Shown one piece after another: positions 11,184 to 22,148 of a stretch of 64,000 bases of DNA (its first letter is position 1; each line of letters opens with the position of its first letter). The DNA is from Stenocarpella maydis (lineage: Eukaryota > Ascomycota > Sordariomycetes > Diaporthales > Diaporthaceae), in NCBI GenBank assembly GCA_002270565.1, contig NQMI01000102.1, forward strand, positions 109,551-173,550. The letters run 5' to 3'. Below the pieces are notes generated by a model, which did no database searches, was not told the DNA's origin, and saw only the letters and a list, made by a program, of their open reading frames with translations. The translations under genes and the position numbers were made by a program.

Positions 11184-12182
11184 GCCCGTGCTGTGTTGTG
11201 CAGGGTTGCGCAGCCCTACACTATACTAGTGCTCTCTCTCTCTGTCTGGGCCTCTGGATTCGCGTCAGACCAGCAGCCCCCTCGCTTTGTCTGTCTGGCT
11301 GTGCGGCTGTCTGGGTGGCTGTGGAGGAACGCCGGGCTTGCCTTGGCGTGCAAAGTAAGCTCAAGAGCTGGGCGCCTAGGCCTGTGTCCTGGCGATCGCT
11401 GCAACCCTCTCCCTGAACACAAAGGTCTCGGCTTGATTCGCCGCCCATGCGGCTCGTTTATCTTCGAATGGGCCGCCGAGGGGGGATAGGGCAGACCAGA
11501 ATCAACGGTCCGGGTTGGCGGGTGGGGTGAGGCCGTCAGCTCCAGGGAGAAGTTGTCAATAAGCCATGGGCAGACCGGGATGATAATCTAGGTAAAAGAG
11601 CAGAGACACAAAAAGAAGGGGCACATGCCGTTGCTATTGTGCTTTTTGGGCATTTCATCATTCCCACCCCACCCCAGCTGGTGATGAGGATCAGCTAGGA
11701 TCGTCAGAGGCATTGGCAAATCCCGGCCGACAATAGTGGACGGTGCGAGTGGTCGGATGGCAAAAAAAAACAAAGTCTGGCGTTGTGTTGGTCGCTTATT
11801 ACGCACATGTGCAGCTGCGGAAGAAGCACGCACGCACGCACGACTCAAGAAGGCTTTAATTCACCTGCCCCGTCGACCCGCAACGCGTCCTGTCAGCCTG
11901 TTGGATCCGCAGCCTGTCGCCCCTGCGGGTCTCTGCTGGCATTTATGATGTGGCTTGCACAACCTGGCTGTCTCTGCTCGCCCAAGACATTGGGGTGCGG
12001 CCGAAACACCGTCGTCTCGATGTTTAATGACTGAGCATACCTATGATGTAACAACGCCATACGCATGCGCCCAGAAAGACCCCCCAGCACGCCTACACGC
12101 AGTGCACCTAGTACGCGCACTCTCGGCTGGACTCGGGGAGTATTTAGATACCCACTTTACTATACCCATCTCGAGCGGGAGG
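11184..12182. other. Intergenic region upstream of the membrane protein
   Basis: GC-rich DNA with CT-rich tracts near 11230 and a short CGCACGCA run at 11828-11842. It probably holds the promoter and 5' leader of the minus-strand gene. No supportable gene is seen; the transposon island starts at its right edge. Confidence 0.4.
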
Positions 12183-12300
12183 GTTGCTGCGCTGTCTGTG
12201 ACAAGCGAAGTGATGCCCCCCCCCCGGTAAATTAGCCGTTTCCGCACGTGCCACCAAAATTTGGCTGGGCGGTCAGGAAACTCATAATTCTCATCTGGAT
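12183..12300 (+). repeat. Left terminal inverted repeat
   Basis: Pairs with 17521-17638 on the opposite strand. Identity is near perfect for the outer ~90 bp, then shows transition differences such as CTCATAATTC versus CTCACAATTC. Confidence 0.8.
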
Positions 12301-12479
12301 AACTAAATCGTTGTTGTTGTTATCGCTAGCAGAACGTACTGATTACCCAAACGGGTAATAGTGATGCCATACTATATGGTGAACTTCAGCCCATCTTATA
12401 AAGGCGCTTACAACCTGCTTGCCCTAGCACAAGGTAACGTTAGCCCAGCTAACCCTACAGATAATGTATTCTGACTGGC

Positions 12480-12992
12480 CTGGCAAGCCTGGCCTACCCA
12501 ATGCTTACTATATAAAACCCGCTCTAGAAGCTGAATTATATGGTTTGCCGATGATAACGCTATGCTATTTAAGCAGGTATGTGCCCGGAAGCTAATGGCT
12601 AAAGCAACTAAAGCCTAGCAGACTGCTTGGAAGTGCTTATAGGCAGCCTTAAAGACTAGCTAAGATAAGTTAACTGCGGTAGAATGTGTGGCTTAGAGGG
12701 CGCGAGAGAATACTGCTAAAGTTAATAATAATACACCTTATGAGGGGGAAGAGGAGGACCAACTATAAGCTGCTAAAGCTAAGGATTCCACCCCTAATAA
12801 GAAATTTCCATCAGATAATGCTAGCAATAATATTAAGCTGCTTGGAAGTTGACTATAGTAGGTGCCCCTAGGTAAAGTACTTCTAACTTTAATTATTAAG
12901 ATTACTAGTTAGAAGATTAGTTTTTATACTTTATAAGCTGAATACCGCTCTATATAACTTAATGATGAATACTAGGGCCTAGAGATTATAAG
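12480..12992 (+). pseudogene. RIP-degraded ORF of a mobile element, 5' part
   Basis: In the frame reading WFADDNAMLFKQV there is a long protein-like stretch (Lys/Glu/Ala-rich, with EGEEEDQ) interrupted only by TAG and TAA codons at positions where CAG or CAA would give Gln. That is the pattern RIP leaves in coding DNA. It is broken at 12992 by the LTR element inserted at a duplicated ATAAG and appears to resume at 14365. The product is not recognised. Confidence 0.45.
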
Positions 12993-13548
12993 TCTGATGA
13001 ATTTGTGCTATAGAATAGCATTCAGTTCAGCGTGTGTGTGTTTCGGCAGGGTCGCAGTATGGTGCTCTGAGGCGAATTGGGACGATTGACAATGGTCTGG
13101 ACAACTTTGTATTGAATTAAGTTGGGCTTCTGTAAGCCCTCCTTATATACCCTCCGACCTCGTCTCACCCCTGGGCACGCTGCGGTAGGCTCTGGTGCAA
13201 ATTTGCAAATGCCGGAGAATTCGCCCTTCCAACACACCATCTTTGGTTCCAAGCCACCAGCCAACCATAGCCCTGGCAATGCCCAAATTAAGTACATACA
13301 AACTTCAGAAATCAAGCTATCTAATGCATCAAGTTATATACTTTTTGGGTAAGAAATAAGGGTAATGCAGAGGTCTGAATTAAGGTGCAAATGCAGGCCA
13401 AAATAATCGACTCACGGCCACCAAACTCATCTTGCGTCGCGCACGCACTGGGCGTACTTAGCGAAAATCGCCTGACTCGCAAGTCTAGGGTAACTCCTTG
13501 CTAGAAAGTCTAGGGTAACTCCTTACAAGAAGTCTAGGGTAACTCCTT
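12993..13548 (-). repeat. LTR, downstream copy (truncated at N)
   Basis: Nearly identical to 13738-14290. It starts TCTGATGAATTTG (the complement of the LTR 3' end) and stops inside the tandem GTCTAGGGTAACTCCTT units at the N. Confidence 0.85.
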
Positions 13549-13549
13549 N
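13549..13549. other. Assembly gap (single N)
   Basis: A single ambiguous base exactly where the LTR's tandem units stop and unrelated sequence begins, so it marks a join rather than a miscalled base. Confidence 0.8.
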
Positions 13550-13737
13550 GCCTCTCTAGCTAACTGCCTCCCAGATTCTCTTATCATGGTGCTAGGAAGC
13601 ATTATCCATTACGAGAATTAACCTTAGTCCCAAGTACAGGTTTATCTTTAGCAATATACTTCCTAGCAACTAATTAAGGAAAAACTCTTTTATTATATAA
13701 CCCTTATACACTATAATAGTAAGCAAGCCGTCAACCA

Positions 13738-14359
13738 TTCTGATGAATTTGTGCTATAGAATAGCATTCAGTTCAGCGTGTGTGTGTTTCGGCAGGGTCG
13801 CAGTATGGTGCTCTGAGGCGAATTGGGACGATTGACAATGGTCTGGACAACTTTGTATTGAATTAAGTTGGGCTTCTGTAAGCCCTCCTTATATACCCTC
13901 CGACCTCGTCTCACCCCTGGGCACGCTGCGGTAGGCTCTGGTGCAAATTTGCAAATGCCGGAGAATTCGCCCTTCCAACACACCATCTTTGGTTCCAAGC
14001 CACCAGCCAACCATAGCCCTGGCAATGCCCAAATTAAGTACATACAAACTTCAGAAATCAAGCTATCTAATGCATCAAGTTATATACTTTTTGGGTAAGA
14101 AATAAGGGTAATGCAGAGGTCTGAATTAAGGTGCAAATGCAGGCCAAAATAATCGACTCACGGCCACCAAACTCATCTTGCGTCGCGCACGCACTGGGCG
14201 TACTTAGCGAAAATCGCCTGACTCGCAAGTCTAGGGTAACTCCTTGCTAGAAAGTCTAGGGTAACTCCTTACAAGAAGTCTAGGGTAACTCCTTACAAGA
14301 AGTCTAGGGTAACTCCTTGCAGGAAGTGTCAACGCCCTGCTGAGCGGTTCCGTTTAACA
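13738..14359 (-). repeat. LTR, upstream copy (complete)
   Basis: Complete LTR from TCTGATGAATTTG to CCGTTTAACA. It carries extra copies of the ACAAGAAGTCTAGGGTAACTC unit compared with the solo LTR at 5-602, so the tandem array varies in length. The open frame at 13768-14061 is LTR sequence. Confidence 0.85.
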
Positions 14360-14364
14360 ATAAG

Positions 14365-16137
14365 GATTATGGGTGAATATAAGGCGTTAATATTAGACCG
14401 GGTTGAGGCTAGCTTTAAGGATAACCTAGGCGTTATAATTGATTTAAGGGAGGTATTTATTAAGGCTGGTTAGGTTATAGGTTAGAAGTCTAATATATAT
14501 TGGTTAGAAATATGTAGAAAGGGTTAAGATGGGGTAATTAGAGTACTTAACTATGAGAATCTTATAGATATGCTTTCTGAGATTAAGGGACTATTCTTTC
14601 TTAGGTTTACCCATACCTATAGGGTTACCTTGCTGCTGCTAGCATTATAAATGCCCATATTATGGGGCATAGGGCATCGCCCAGTGGGCCGACCAATTAA
14701 TGTATTTATGCTATCCCCAATTGGCCGGCCAGTAGCTGCCCCTAAGGATGGTCTGCTAGCAGTTAGGCGGGTGGGAAGCATTGCTTCCGCAGGCAGTAGC
14801 CCAATGCCTAGGGAACCTTAGAATGGGTTAGTTACCGCTTGAATGCTTGCTAAGATGAGGGAGGAAGCAGACCCAGTATAAGCAACCTATAAGCAACTGA
14901 TGAATATCTAGTTGTATTACTACGGGGCATATTATAAGGCTAATTATCACTACTATAATAAGGGTGATGCCTTATAGTAGTAGTATTTTATAAAGAAGGA
15001 TAATATGTATATAAGTTTGTTTAATAGGGACTTGTTTGAATGGGCTGAAGCAATTACCAGGGGTGAAGCCGCTCTGAGGGCGCTATCGGAAGTTCTCTTT
15101 AACTATTGGAAAGCTTAGGCTAAAGTTAATAATGAGGAGTCTGCTAATAATAAAGTCAGCCTTATCCCGCCTAGGAAGAAGTAAAAGAAGCAGAAGTAGA
15201 GGGAAAGCGGTATTAATGTTATCGTTAACCCATTATTTAATGTTAACTTGCCTGGGGTTAGGTATAGCCAGGCAGCCTCAATGGGGCCGCTGCTGTTGCT
15301 ACTGCCTGCTTCTTCTTATAGGTTTAATGGGCTCCAAGCTCTGCTAATGATAGTAATGATAACAGCACTAGGGAGCCCAGTATGGCGGCGGAAGCTGCTA
15401 GTAATACTATTATTATTATCGCTACGGGTAGATAGGGATGAGAAAGTGCTATATCAAGAGTTTATTATAGAAGCGCTTTAGAAGTACTTTAAGCACTCAT
15501 TAGAGAGAGAGCAGCTTAAATAACTTCTGAAGGTAATAAAGCAGTAAGGACTTAACCTTTGTGGGCTCTATGGGAAGGAGGATATGTGGTTTAACGACTA
15601 GGGCCTGCAGGCTATCTTACTAGTTAGAATGCTTATTAAGCTATATCTAAAGGGAAAGGAGGACTTTATCAGTTTCTTTAATAGTGATAATGATAATAAA
15701 GACTTGCTGCCCCAGCAGGGGCCATCAGATAGTTAATGAGTTAACCACTAGGCAGATATCAATAGTACATAACCCATAAAGCCCGTAAGGGTTGCCTGAC
15801 TGACTGATTAGCTTCATCTAATGCTGGGCCTTATAAGTAGGTTAAATACTTAACCAGAAAGTTAGAAGCCCGCTATTGTGGCTGCTATAGTCTGCCAAGG
15901 CGGAGGAGTCATTTAACGAGTCCCCAGGGCACTTCCTGAGTAAGGAAAGTGGTGATTAGGCATGTGAGAAGACATAGTTAGCAATAGGAAGCAGTCTAAA
16001 GGAGGAAAGTTATTTATTTTAAGCAAATGTAGTAGATTTGGGTAATTTAGTGCTCTACATAGGGTATCAAATTAATTAGGTATATTTGCCTATAGGAAGG
16101 CACTAATTTATCTATATTAACCCCTAGCTATTAACCT
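14365..16137 (+). pseudogene. RIP-degraded ORF of a mobile element, 3' part
   Basis: This continues the ORF relic interrupted at 12992. Joining across one ATAAG copy leads into MGEYKALILDRVEASFKDN with Gln-to-stop changes. Further segments include WAEAITRGEAALRALSEV, a basic PPRKK-KKQK stretch that could be a nuclear signal, and KEDMWFND..LLVRMLIKLYL around 15590-15650, with at least one frame change. The reading looks like a real but decayed element protein. I could not match it to reverse transcriptase, integrase or a known transposase. Confidence 0.4.
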
Positions 16138-16812
16138 TGTTAAACGGAACCGCTCAGCAGGGCGTTAGTACTCCGTGCAAGGAGTTACCCTAGACTTCGT
16201 TGTAAGGAGTTACCCTAGACTTTCTAGCAAGGAGTTACCCTAGACTTGCGAGTCAGGCGATTTTCGCTAAGTACGCCCAGTGCGTGCGTGACGCAAGATG
16301 AGTTTGGTGGCCGTGAGTCGATTATTTTGGCCTGCATTTGCACCTTAATTCAGACCTCTGCATTACCCTTATTTCTTACCCAAAAAGTATATGACTTAGT
16401 GCATTGGATAGCCTGATTTCTGAAGTTTGTATGTACTTAATTTGGGCATTGCTAGGGCTGTGGTTGGCTAGTTGNCAACTAGCCAACCACAGCCCTAGCA
16501 ATGCCCAAATTAAGTACATACAAACTTCAGAAATCAGGCTATCCAATGCACTAAGTCATATACTTTTTGGGTAAGAAATAAGGGTAATGCAGAGGTCTGA
16601 ATTAAGGTGCAAATGCAGGCCAAAATAATCGACTCACGGCCACCAAACTCATCTTGCGTCACGCACGCACTGGGCGTACTTAGCGAAAATCGCCTGACTC
16701 GCAAGTCTAGGGTAACTCCTTGCTAGAAAGTCTAGGGTAACTCCTTACAACGAAGTCTAGGGTAACTCCTTGCACGGAGTACCAACGCCCTGCTGAGCGG
16801 TTCCGTTTAACA
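16138..16812. repeat. Perfect head-to-head LTR palindrome around an N
   Basis: 16138-16474 is the first 337 bp of the LTR in plus orientation. 16476-16812 is the same 337 bp in minus orientation, with a single N at 16475 at the exact mirror point (GGCTAGTTG N CAACTAGCC). The halves are almost identical (one TTAGTACTCC/TTGGTACTCC difference seen). The outer flanks differ: AACCT on the left, and ATGGT read in LTR sense on the right. This looks like two contig ends joined, not a natural element. Confidence 0.8.
16475..16475. other. Assembly gap (single N)
   Basis: Lies at the exact centre of the LTR palindrome; probably a scaffold or contig join of unknown real size. Confidence 0.8.
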
Positions 16813-17530
16813 ACCATAATCACCAGGAGGATATAGCAGCAAGCGCCTTACTTAAGAAGACTTTCCACCCATAGAGTATACCCAATTAGTACCCAATCTA
16901 TCCTCCTTGCGCCATCACGCTTATCAAGACCTAACTTATCACAATAAACAAACATATTAACTATATAGGGCAGCTTATTTACCTACCAGAGATAGTACCC
17001 ATGGAGATCCTTGTTATGCTGCCGGGCTAGTATATATACTCGTTTGTTAGACTAGTTACAGTCTGCAAGCGCTTATAATATCATCCTTATGGAAATATTA
17101 ATTCGGAAGTACTTAGCTAGGAAATACTGTATTTCATTAAGGTATAGGTCTAGCTTATTAAGCAAAAGATCTTTCAGCTCTTATTCTATATAATCTATAG
17201 GTTAGTTAAGCTCTATAGCTTTATTTAGGTAAAGGCAGATAACTAACCTCTATAGCCTATTGCTCCAACTTGATACTATTTGATAGCGAGAGCGATGGTA
17301 TGCTTAAGGCGATGGTTCTGGTGGTAGCAACTCTCTTCCAGTACCGCTGGATAGTAGCCCTATCGCACCGGAATTCTGCCTATAGCTACTTGTTTGGTGG
17401 TGACGGCTTAGAGCGCAAATAAAACTCTAACCGCTGCAACTCCACGCTCGATAGGCGGTGGCTAGTTATCGTGACCCCCTTAGTTAAGGGCGTAGGCAAT
17501 GTTGTTTACGTTGATGTGGTTGTCCAGGCG
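16813..17530 (-). pseudogene. Tc1/mariner-type (DDE_3) transposase relic, interrupted
   Basis: Read on the minus strand from the right inverted repeat, the sequence gives a degraded transposase. ELKDLLLNKLDLYLNEI-YFLAKYF corresponds to the DNA-binding/linker part. YCDKLGLDKRDGARRIDW corresponds to the fungal DDE_3 block (VDESG.DKR.G.RR.GW), with the first catalytic Asp kept, followed by GYTLWVESLLK. Stops are TAA or TAG where Gln or Trp is expected. It ends at 16813 where LTR sequence begins, so the catalytic C-terminal half is missing on this side. Family assignment comes from remembered DDE_3 motif order. Confidence 0.65.
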
Positions 17531-17638
17531 AGAATTGTGAGTTTCCTAGCCGCCCAGCCAAATTTTGGTGGCACGTGCGGAAACGGCTAATTTACCGGGG
17601 GGGGGCATCACTTCGCTTGTCACAGACAGCGCAGCAAC
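17521..17638 (-). repeat. Right terminal inverted repeat
   Basis: Inverted partner of 12183-12300. This copy looks less mutated: it keeps CACAATTCTCGCCTGGACAAC where the left has T/A transitions. Confidence 0.8.
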
Positions 17639-18704
17639 AAGCACATGGTGCTCCTCATTTCGTCCCGCCAGGCGGGGCTCATGCAGCTGACAGTCATGTA
17701 ACTGTCCTGGACACGACAAGTCAGGCGACAAGAATGCCTGGGTCCTCTGGCGCTAGTACATGCTGTGCCATCTTCAAAGATTTCTTATCTTTTCCTTCCC
17801 TCTGAGTGTTGGCGAATAAGTCATTGGGCGAGAATCCCGAAGACTTGCGTTGATGCTTCTGTCAAGGGGCCGACATGCGGAGGCGGAGAGACATGTTCGA
17901 GGATGGGGCACGGTTGACCATGAAGCATTCAGACAACCTAAACAACACCGGTGTTCTCATAATTCTTTTTTCTCTTCTTCTTCTCTTCTTCTTCCCTTCT
18001 TCTTCAGTCTCAGCAAAGCCCGGAGTGTACACCGTGGAGTTCAGAGATGACGAGGCGCTGTCGTTTCATTTTTCTCCTGGCCTACCAAGGTAATTGCCCT
18101 CAGGTCCAACTCGGAAGCACACCGACACTAGAAGCACTATGAATATAGTCATTAAGCGGCACACGGAGCTTCTATTCTCATTCCCCAACGTTCACCCTTA
18201 CTCAAATGTCACAGCTCTGGACACCGAATTCTGCCAACTCAGAAGCCGGCAGGTACACCCGTGGTCCTTGGGTTGGCAAGCACCTCAAGACTTAGACAGA
18301 CCAAAAAGTTGTCTCTGATAAGGCGGGTGGTGAGCTAGGGCAGAGAACTTCAACGGCCATACACGGTCAGGCGACGTTCGGGGCCAGTTATACCTGAAGG
18401 ACCAGTACGACTGGAGCGTTCAGGCTCGAGCCTCAAAGCAGACTAATGGAACCTGAGGTTTTGACGCCTCGAAAAGTGACCTAAGAGGGGTGCGATGTTT
18501 ATAATTGGATGATGGCGAGGAGATATTGGACGCTCGTAGTCACTTGAAGGAATCACTCTGATGCGACCGTCTGGTTCTTAGCAGCGCCGCACTACCGGAA
18601 TTGCTGTCGCGTAAATACATTGTTGGCCAGATTTGCTGGGATAGAAGTATTTACATAGGTAGAAAAGCAAGACGTCGAAACTGGGAACAACTCCCCTCGC
18701 CGGC
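17639..18704. other. Intergenic region
   Basis: Contains a TTCTTC-rich pyrimidine tract at about 17960-18010 and no supportable gene. Short frames at 17850-18093 are driven by that tract. Confidence 0.4.
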
Positions 18705-19936
18705 TCACAGGTAAGCAGAGTCGACCCACTCCGCATAATCGCTACCCAAAACCGCAGATATGGTCAAGGGACTGCTCAGCTTGGACGAAAAGCTCGCCCT
18801 TTTGCCCTGAGCCCCGGCGCCGGTGTTGTCATACTCCCCAAAGGAGACATCCTGCGTGTTGGGTGTGCTGGTGCTCCAGACCTCCCACCCGGCAGAGTTG
18901 ACGACGTTGCTGATGTCGCACCGCTGGAAGGCGACCCTGGCGTACTGCGCCCATGGCCGGCCGAGGTAGACGGTCCCGGCGGCCGGGGCGGACGAGCCCG
19001 AGATTGAGCCGGCCTCGATCGTGCTATCGGTTATGACGTAGTAGGAGGCGTCGGACGACGACGGCCGGCCGCTGGCGGTGATGGCACCCGCGCCGACGGA
19101 GACGAGCCTCGAGTTGGTGATCCAGGTCCGGGCGTGCTGGCCAAAGATGCTGGTACCCGTTAATCGCCTGCTACGGGTCCCAAAGTGGTGCACTCTGCAA
19201 AACTCCGAGGAACAAAGATCGGGCAAGTGTCGTAGGGTAAGAATGGTACTCACTAGTCCACGGCGCCCTGAATGTAGCAGTTTGCGTAGATCTGGTTGCC
19301 GGTTTGGGCAAGGAGCGTGTCCTGGTATCCGTACCTGGGTTGGGCGCAGCCAGATTAGTATGTCGTGATGCCTCGAGTACCAGGCAGCTTACAAGCCAAC
19401 GCCGTAGTATCCCTGTTCGGTGTTGTACGCAGACAGTGCTATGGCCTGTCCATTGCTACCAGGTGGCTTGCCGTAGGTGTTTTTGATGTTGATGTTGTAC
19501 ACAGCCACGTTGGGCGACGTATTAATCAGTGCCGCGGTGTGCTCATCGTCGGGCGCCCCAGTGGCCAGGGCCGATCTCCATTCTAGGTTGACCACGTTGC
19601 CTGAATAGTCGGATGTGTCCTTGGTATATCCGTAGATATTGAGTTTCCCACTCAGAACCGGGATGGTGACTTGCTCGGTATAAGTCCCAGAGTATATGAA
19701 AATGCTGTGCTCATCCTTTGAGGACGTGGGGATCGAGCTGACTGCTTTTTGTATCTACAGCGGAATGTCAGTTATGCGGTGACTAATGGGCTGCAGGGAT
19801 ACAAGACACTTACAGTGTTGTAATTGCAGCCGGATGAGCACACTGTAATACTACCACTAGGAGGGCTGGTTCTTGAAGCGGCAAGAACAGCAGCGACCAG
19901 GGTGGCCACAGCACCGAGAGAACTCTTGATCGTCAT
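18705..19936 (-). CDS. Secreted pectinesterase (pectin methylesterase, CE8)
   Basis: Four exons, complement(join(18705..19149,19254..19334,19393..19754,19814..19936)), 336 aa; the exon 1 boundary may be off by one base. Introns are 59, 58 and 104 nt, with GTAAGT, GTAAGC and GTGAGT donors. The N-terminus is a signal peptide (hydrophobic VATLVAAVLAA). The right-handed beta-helix enzyme shows every family motif in order: GYYG, GYQDTLLAQ (transition-state Gln and acid Asp), GAVDYIFGQHA (nucleophile Asp), and YLGRPWAQYARV (catalytic Arg plus Trp). It ends in the typical YAEWVDSAYL. It de-esterifies pectin outside the cell. It is alone between the transposon island and an AT-rich stretch. A carbon-source-induced secreted enzyme is expected but not shown here. 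Confidence 0.92.
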
Positions 19937-21550
19937 TTTGAAACAGCAAAAAAGGAATCACAACGGACTAGACGACACTGTACCTCAGGCTTGCCGTACG
20001 TACTAAGTTACGGGTTACGATGATTGATCGATGGCTTGGCATGATGCTTATATACAATAAAGGGACAGGAAAGGGGGCATCATGGGACCTGGAAGCGTAG
20101 GTATGCAACGAAGACACCCATCTGTGAATGGTGGAAGAATTACAAGGGGCAGGTGTGCGGAACTTTCCTCGACTCCTCCGAAGAGGTTATCAAAAGGAGG
20201 AGCAGGAGAATTGTAAACCTAGTGAGATTGCCGCCTTCAAAGCGAGGGGTTCATCGTTCGACATTGGGTACCACCTCCGTGGGTCCAACTTTAATGCTGG
20301 CGGCCCTGGCTGACCGCTGATGATCCCGGATCTCTGGCAGGGATACACGGTCAACACCTCAAGTATTTCCACCAAGGACACCTCTTGGCGTGGGGAAGTC
20401 GGCGGACCTAGCCGCTCTATTCGACCCCGGGACCTGGCTCACATGGCGCGCAGGGGTCGTCAAGATAGTTTCGTTTCCGTTGTGTATAAATTTCGCCTGC
20501 TATTGGACCGTGCCGGCCACGGCTTGCTCTTGCAGCTCTGGTCTTGCATTTCTTCAACAGGTAGGTACTCTATTGAAGAGAGCTGTGGTGGGCGCATCGA
20601 GCCCGGCGTGCCTGGGCCCTGGAGCGAAGCACAGACCACAGGCACGAGGCCCTAAGCTCTTCAAACCTTGCAGCCATTAGGAGGAACCTTCCCTTCCTCT
20701 CTTTTTCCTTATTAGCTAGACGAGGTCTCAATCAGAATTCTACGATTTCGAGCAAGATTTGAGAGCATAGCCTCTCGTATGTCCCTCTTGTAACAAGAGG
20801 CATTATAACAGTTAATATTCACCTACTCAGCTTTCCAGAAAATATAAACTTACCTAATATAAGGAATTAAATATATAACTTAGCTGATTATGATTTTTAA
20901 ATTTTTTTGGAAAAAAAATCTCTTATTTGAAAGCCTTATAATATAATTTAAAACTCCTTAAGGTTAGAGTTATAGCTATATATAATATATAGTTTTATTT
21001 TTTTTAAAAAAAAAACTCATTTAGAATAAAAAAGATTTAAATATCAAGAACCAAAAAGTAGGATTATATAAGTTTCCCTTTAAGGTTTATGAATATATGA
21101 TATTGAAGGGTTAGGGTTAACCGTTGCACCATAACTACTTATCTCCGATTTTTTTTTTTTTTTCAAGGATTTTACATACTCTGGGCAAACCAGCGACCAT
21201 TATGTTGGTTTTGTCGGCATTCTGGCGGCAAAGTAACTTAATGGCTCTATAGAACACGCGCTGGTGATGGCCATGTTTCCCTCAATTAGGCAAACGTTCT
21301 CTCGGTGGTGAGCCTGATTCTGCACTCATGTTACCGAGACTGTCCCTGGAAGCCATATTACCATCAACTGATATAGAGCATGGATGCTCCTCACTCGTGT
21401 GCGAATGTTTGAATATATTCAGGCCTTCTCACTCATAGGAAGATGGCCAACGTGGCGGCCCGGTTTTGTCATGCCGGATCTTTTCAGCGATTTATGGGTT
21501 TGTATCTCAAGCATAAACGCACTGGCAAAAGCCAGACTTGCTAAACTGGC
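19937..21550. other. Intergenic, partly AT-rich (RIP-like)
   Basis: The pectinesterase promoter lies at the left. From 20740 to 21180 the sequence is AT-rich with poly-T/poly-A runs (20905-20925, 20996-21025, 21150-21164) and the look of an eroded repeat. Conflicting short frames at 20128-20680 have no family match. Confidence 0.4.
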
Positions 21551-22148
21551 TCAATCAACCTGGACATTGCCTCTCGCATTCCCGCCTGCAGAACCACCGT
21601 CCACATCGACGCCCGACTCCCTCGCCTGCTTGACCTCGTTGCGTGCAGCTGCCTGCTCCGCCTTCTTCCTACATTACCAGGAGGTATCAGCCACCTAGTC
21701 CACACTCGTCTTGCACACTGCTGCTGCTGGGGCACACATACCTGTCCAAGTCACTGGCGTAGTCATCATACTTGACGTCGCCGTCCCCGGGCGCCTTCTG
21801 GATTCCGCTCTTGTGCTGCACCGCGTCGGCGACCCTTCCCTCGCCAAGCGTGGCCAGCTGCTCGGCGTTCACGTTTGGGTTCTGCAGTTTATCGTCGGCC
21901 CTGTCCCCGGTGTTCCTCGCCTCGGTGGCATCGACCGGCTCGCTGCCGCCCTGGACTCCTCTGCCTAGGGAGCTGAAGGTACCCTCACCCTGGCCTTGTG
22001 AGCGCTCTGACGGGACGCTGGCGTTTCCCTGGGCTGACGGGCTGGTGTTGGCGCGATTGCCGGCTACTTTGCTTTCGAGTGGCTCTTTTGTGACGGGGTT
22101 GCCAGGCTGGATGTAGGGCTCGATGTTGGATGGTTGTTGGCCGGCCAT
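21551..22148 (-). CDS. Small conserved disordered fungal protein
   Basis: Two exons, complement(join(21551..21668,21742..22148)), 174 aa. The 73-nt intron (GTATGT..GTAG) joins ASDLDR to KKAEQAAARNEV. The protein is hydrophilic, rich in Gly, Asn, Ser and Gln, with no membrane segment. The pattern NIEPYIQPGNPVT at the N-terminus, GEGTFSSLGRGVQGG, a GEGRVADAVQHKSG block, and a charged DLDRKKAEQ end recurs in hypothetical proteins of filamentous ascomycetes. A protective hydrophilin-like role is possible on composition alone. The family pattern makes the gene model reasonable; function is unknown. Confidence 0.7.

Larger units (their letters stand above)
12993..14359 (-). mobile_element. LTR retrotransposon insertion with collapsed interior
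   Basis: Two LTRs of the family seen at 5-602 lie in the same (minus) orientation, at 12993-13548 and 13738-14359. The whole is flanked by a 5-bp target duplication ATAAG (12988-12992 and 14360-14364), which proves one insertion event. The interior is only ~190 bp (13550-13737), and a single N at 13549 sits where the left LTR breaks off. The internal gag-pol region is therefore missing or collapsed in the assembly. Confidence 0.85.
12183..17638. mobile_element. Nested transposon island bounded by long terminal inverted repeats
   Basis: The left end (12183-12300) and right end (17521-17638) are inverted copies of about 118 bp. They include GTTGCTGCGCTGTCTGTGAC, a run of 10 versus 9 C residues, and GTAAATTAGCCGTTTCCGC. 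Where the inner parts differ, the left copy carries T or A where the right has C or G, as RIP would leave. No direct target duplication could be found outside the repeats. Inside are a degraded Tc1/mariner-type transposase on the minus strand, a degraded plus-strand ORF, and several LTR insertions. Confidence 0.7.

Noticed and set aside
12041..12247. Minus-strand frame starting MRKRLIYRGGG, and its near-copy at 17575-17805
   Set aside because: Both begin in the long terminal inverted repeat and diverge afterwards; not a gene.
13022..14098. Identical ~97-aa (minus) and 76-aa (plus) frames in duplicate
   Set aside because: They lie wholly inside the two LTR copies, recur in the solo LTR, and encode no known protein.
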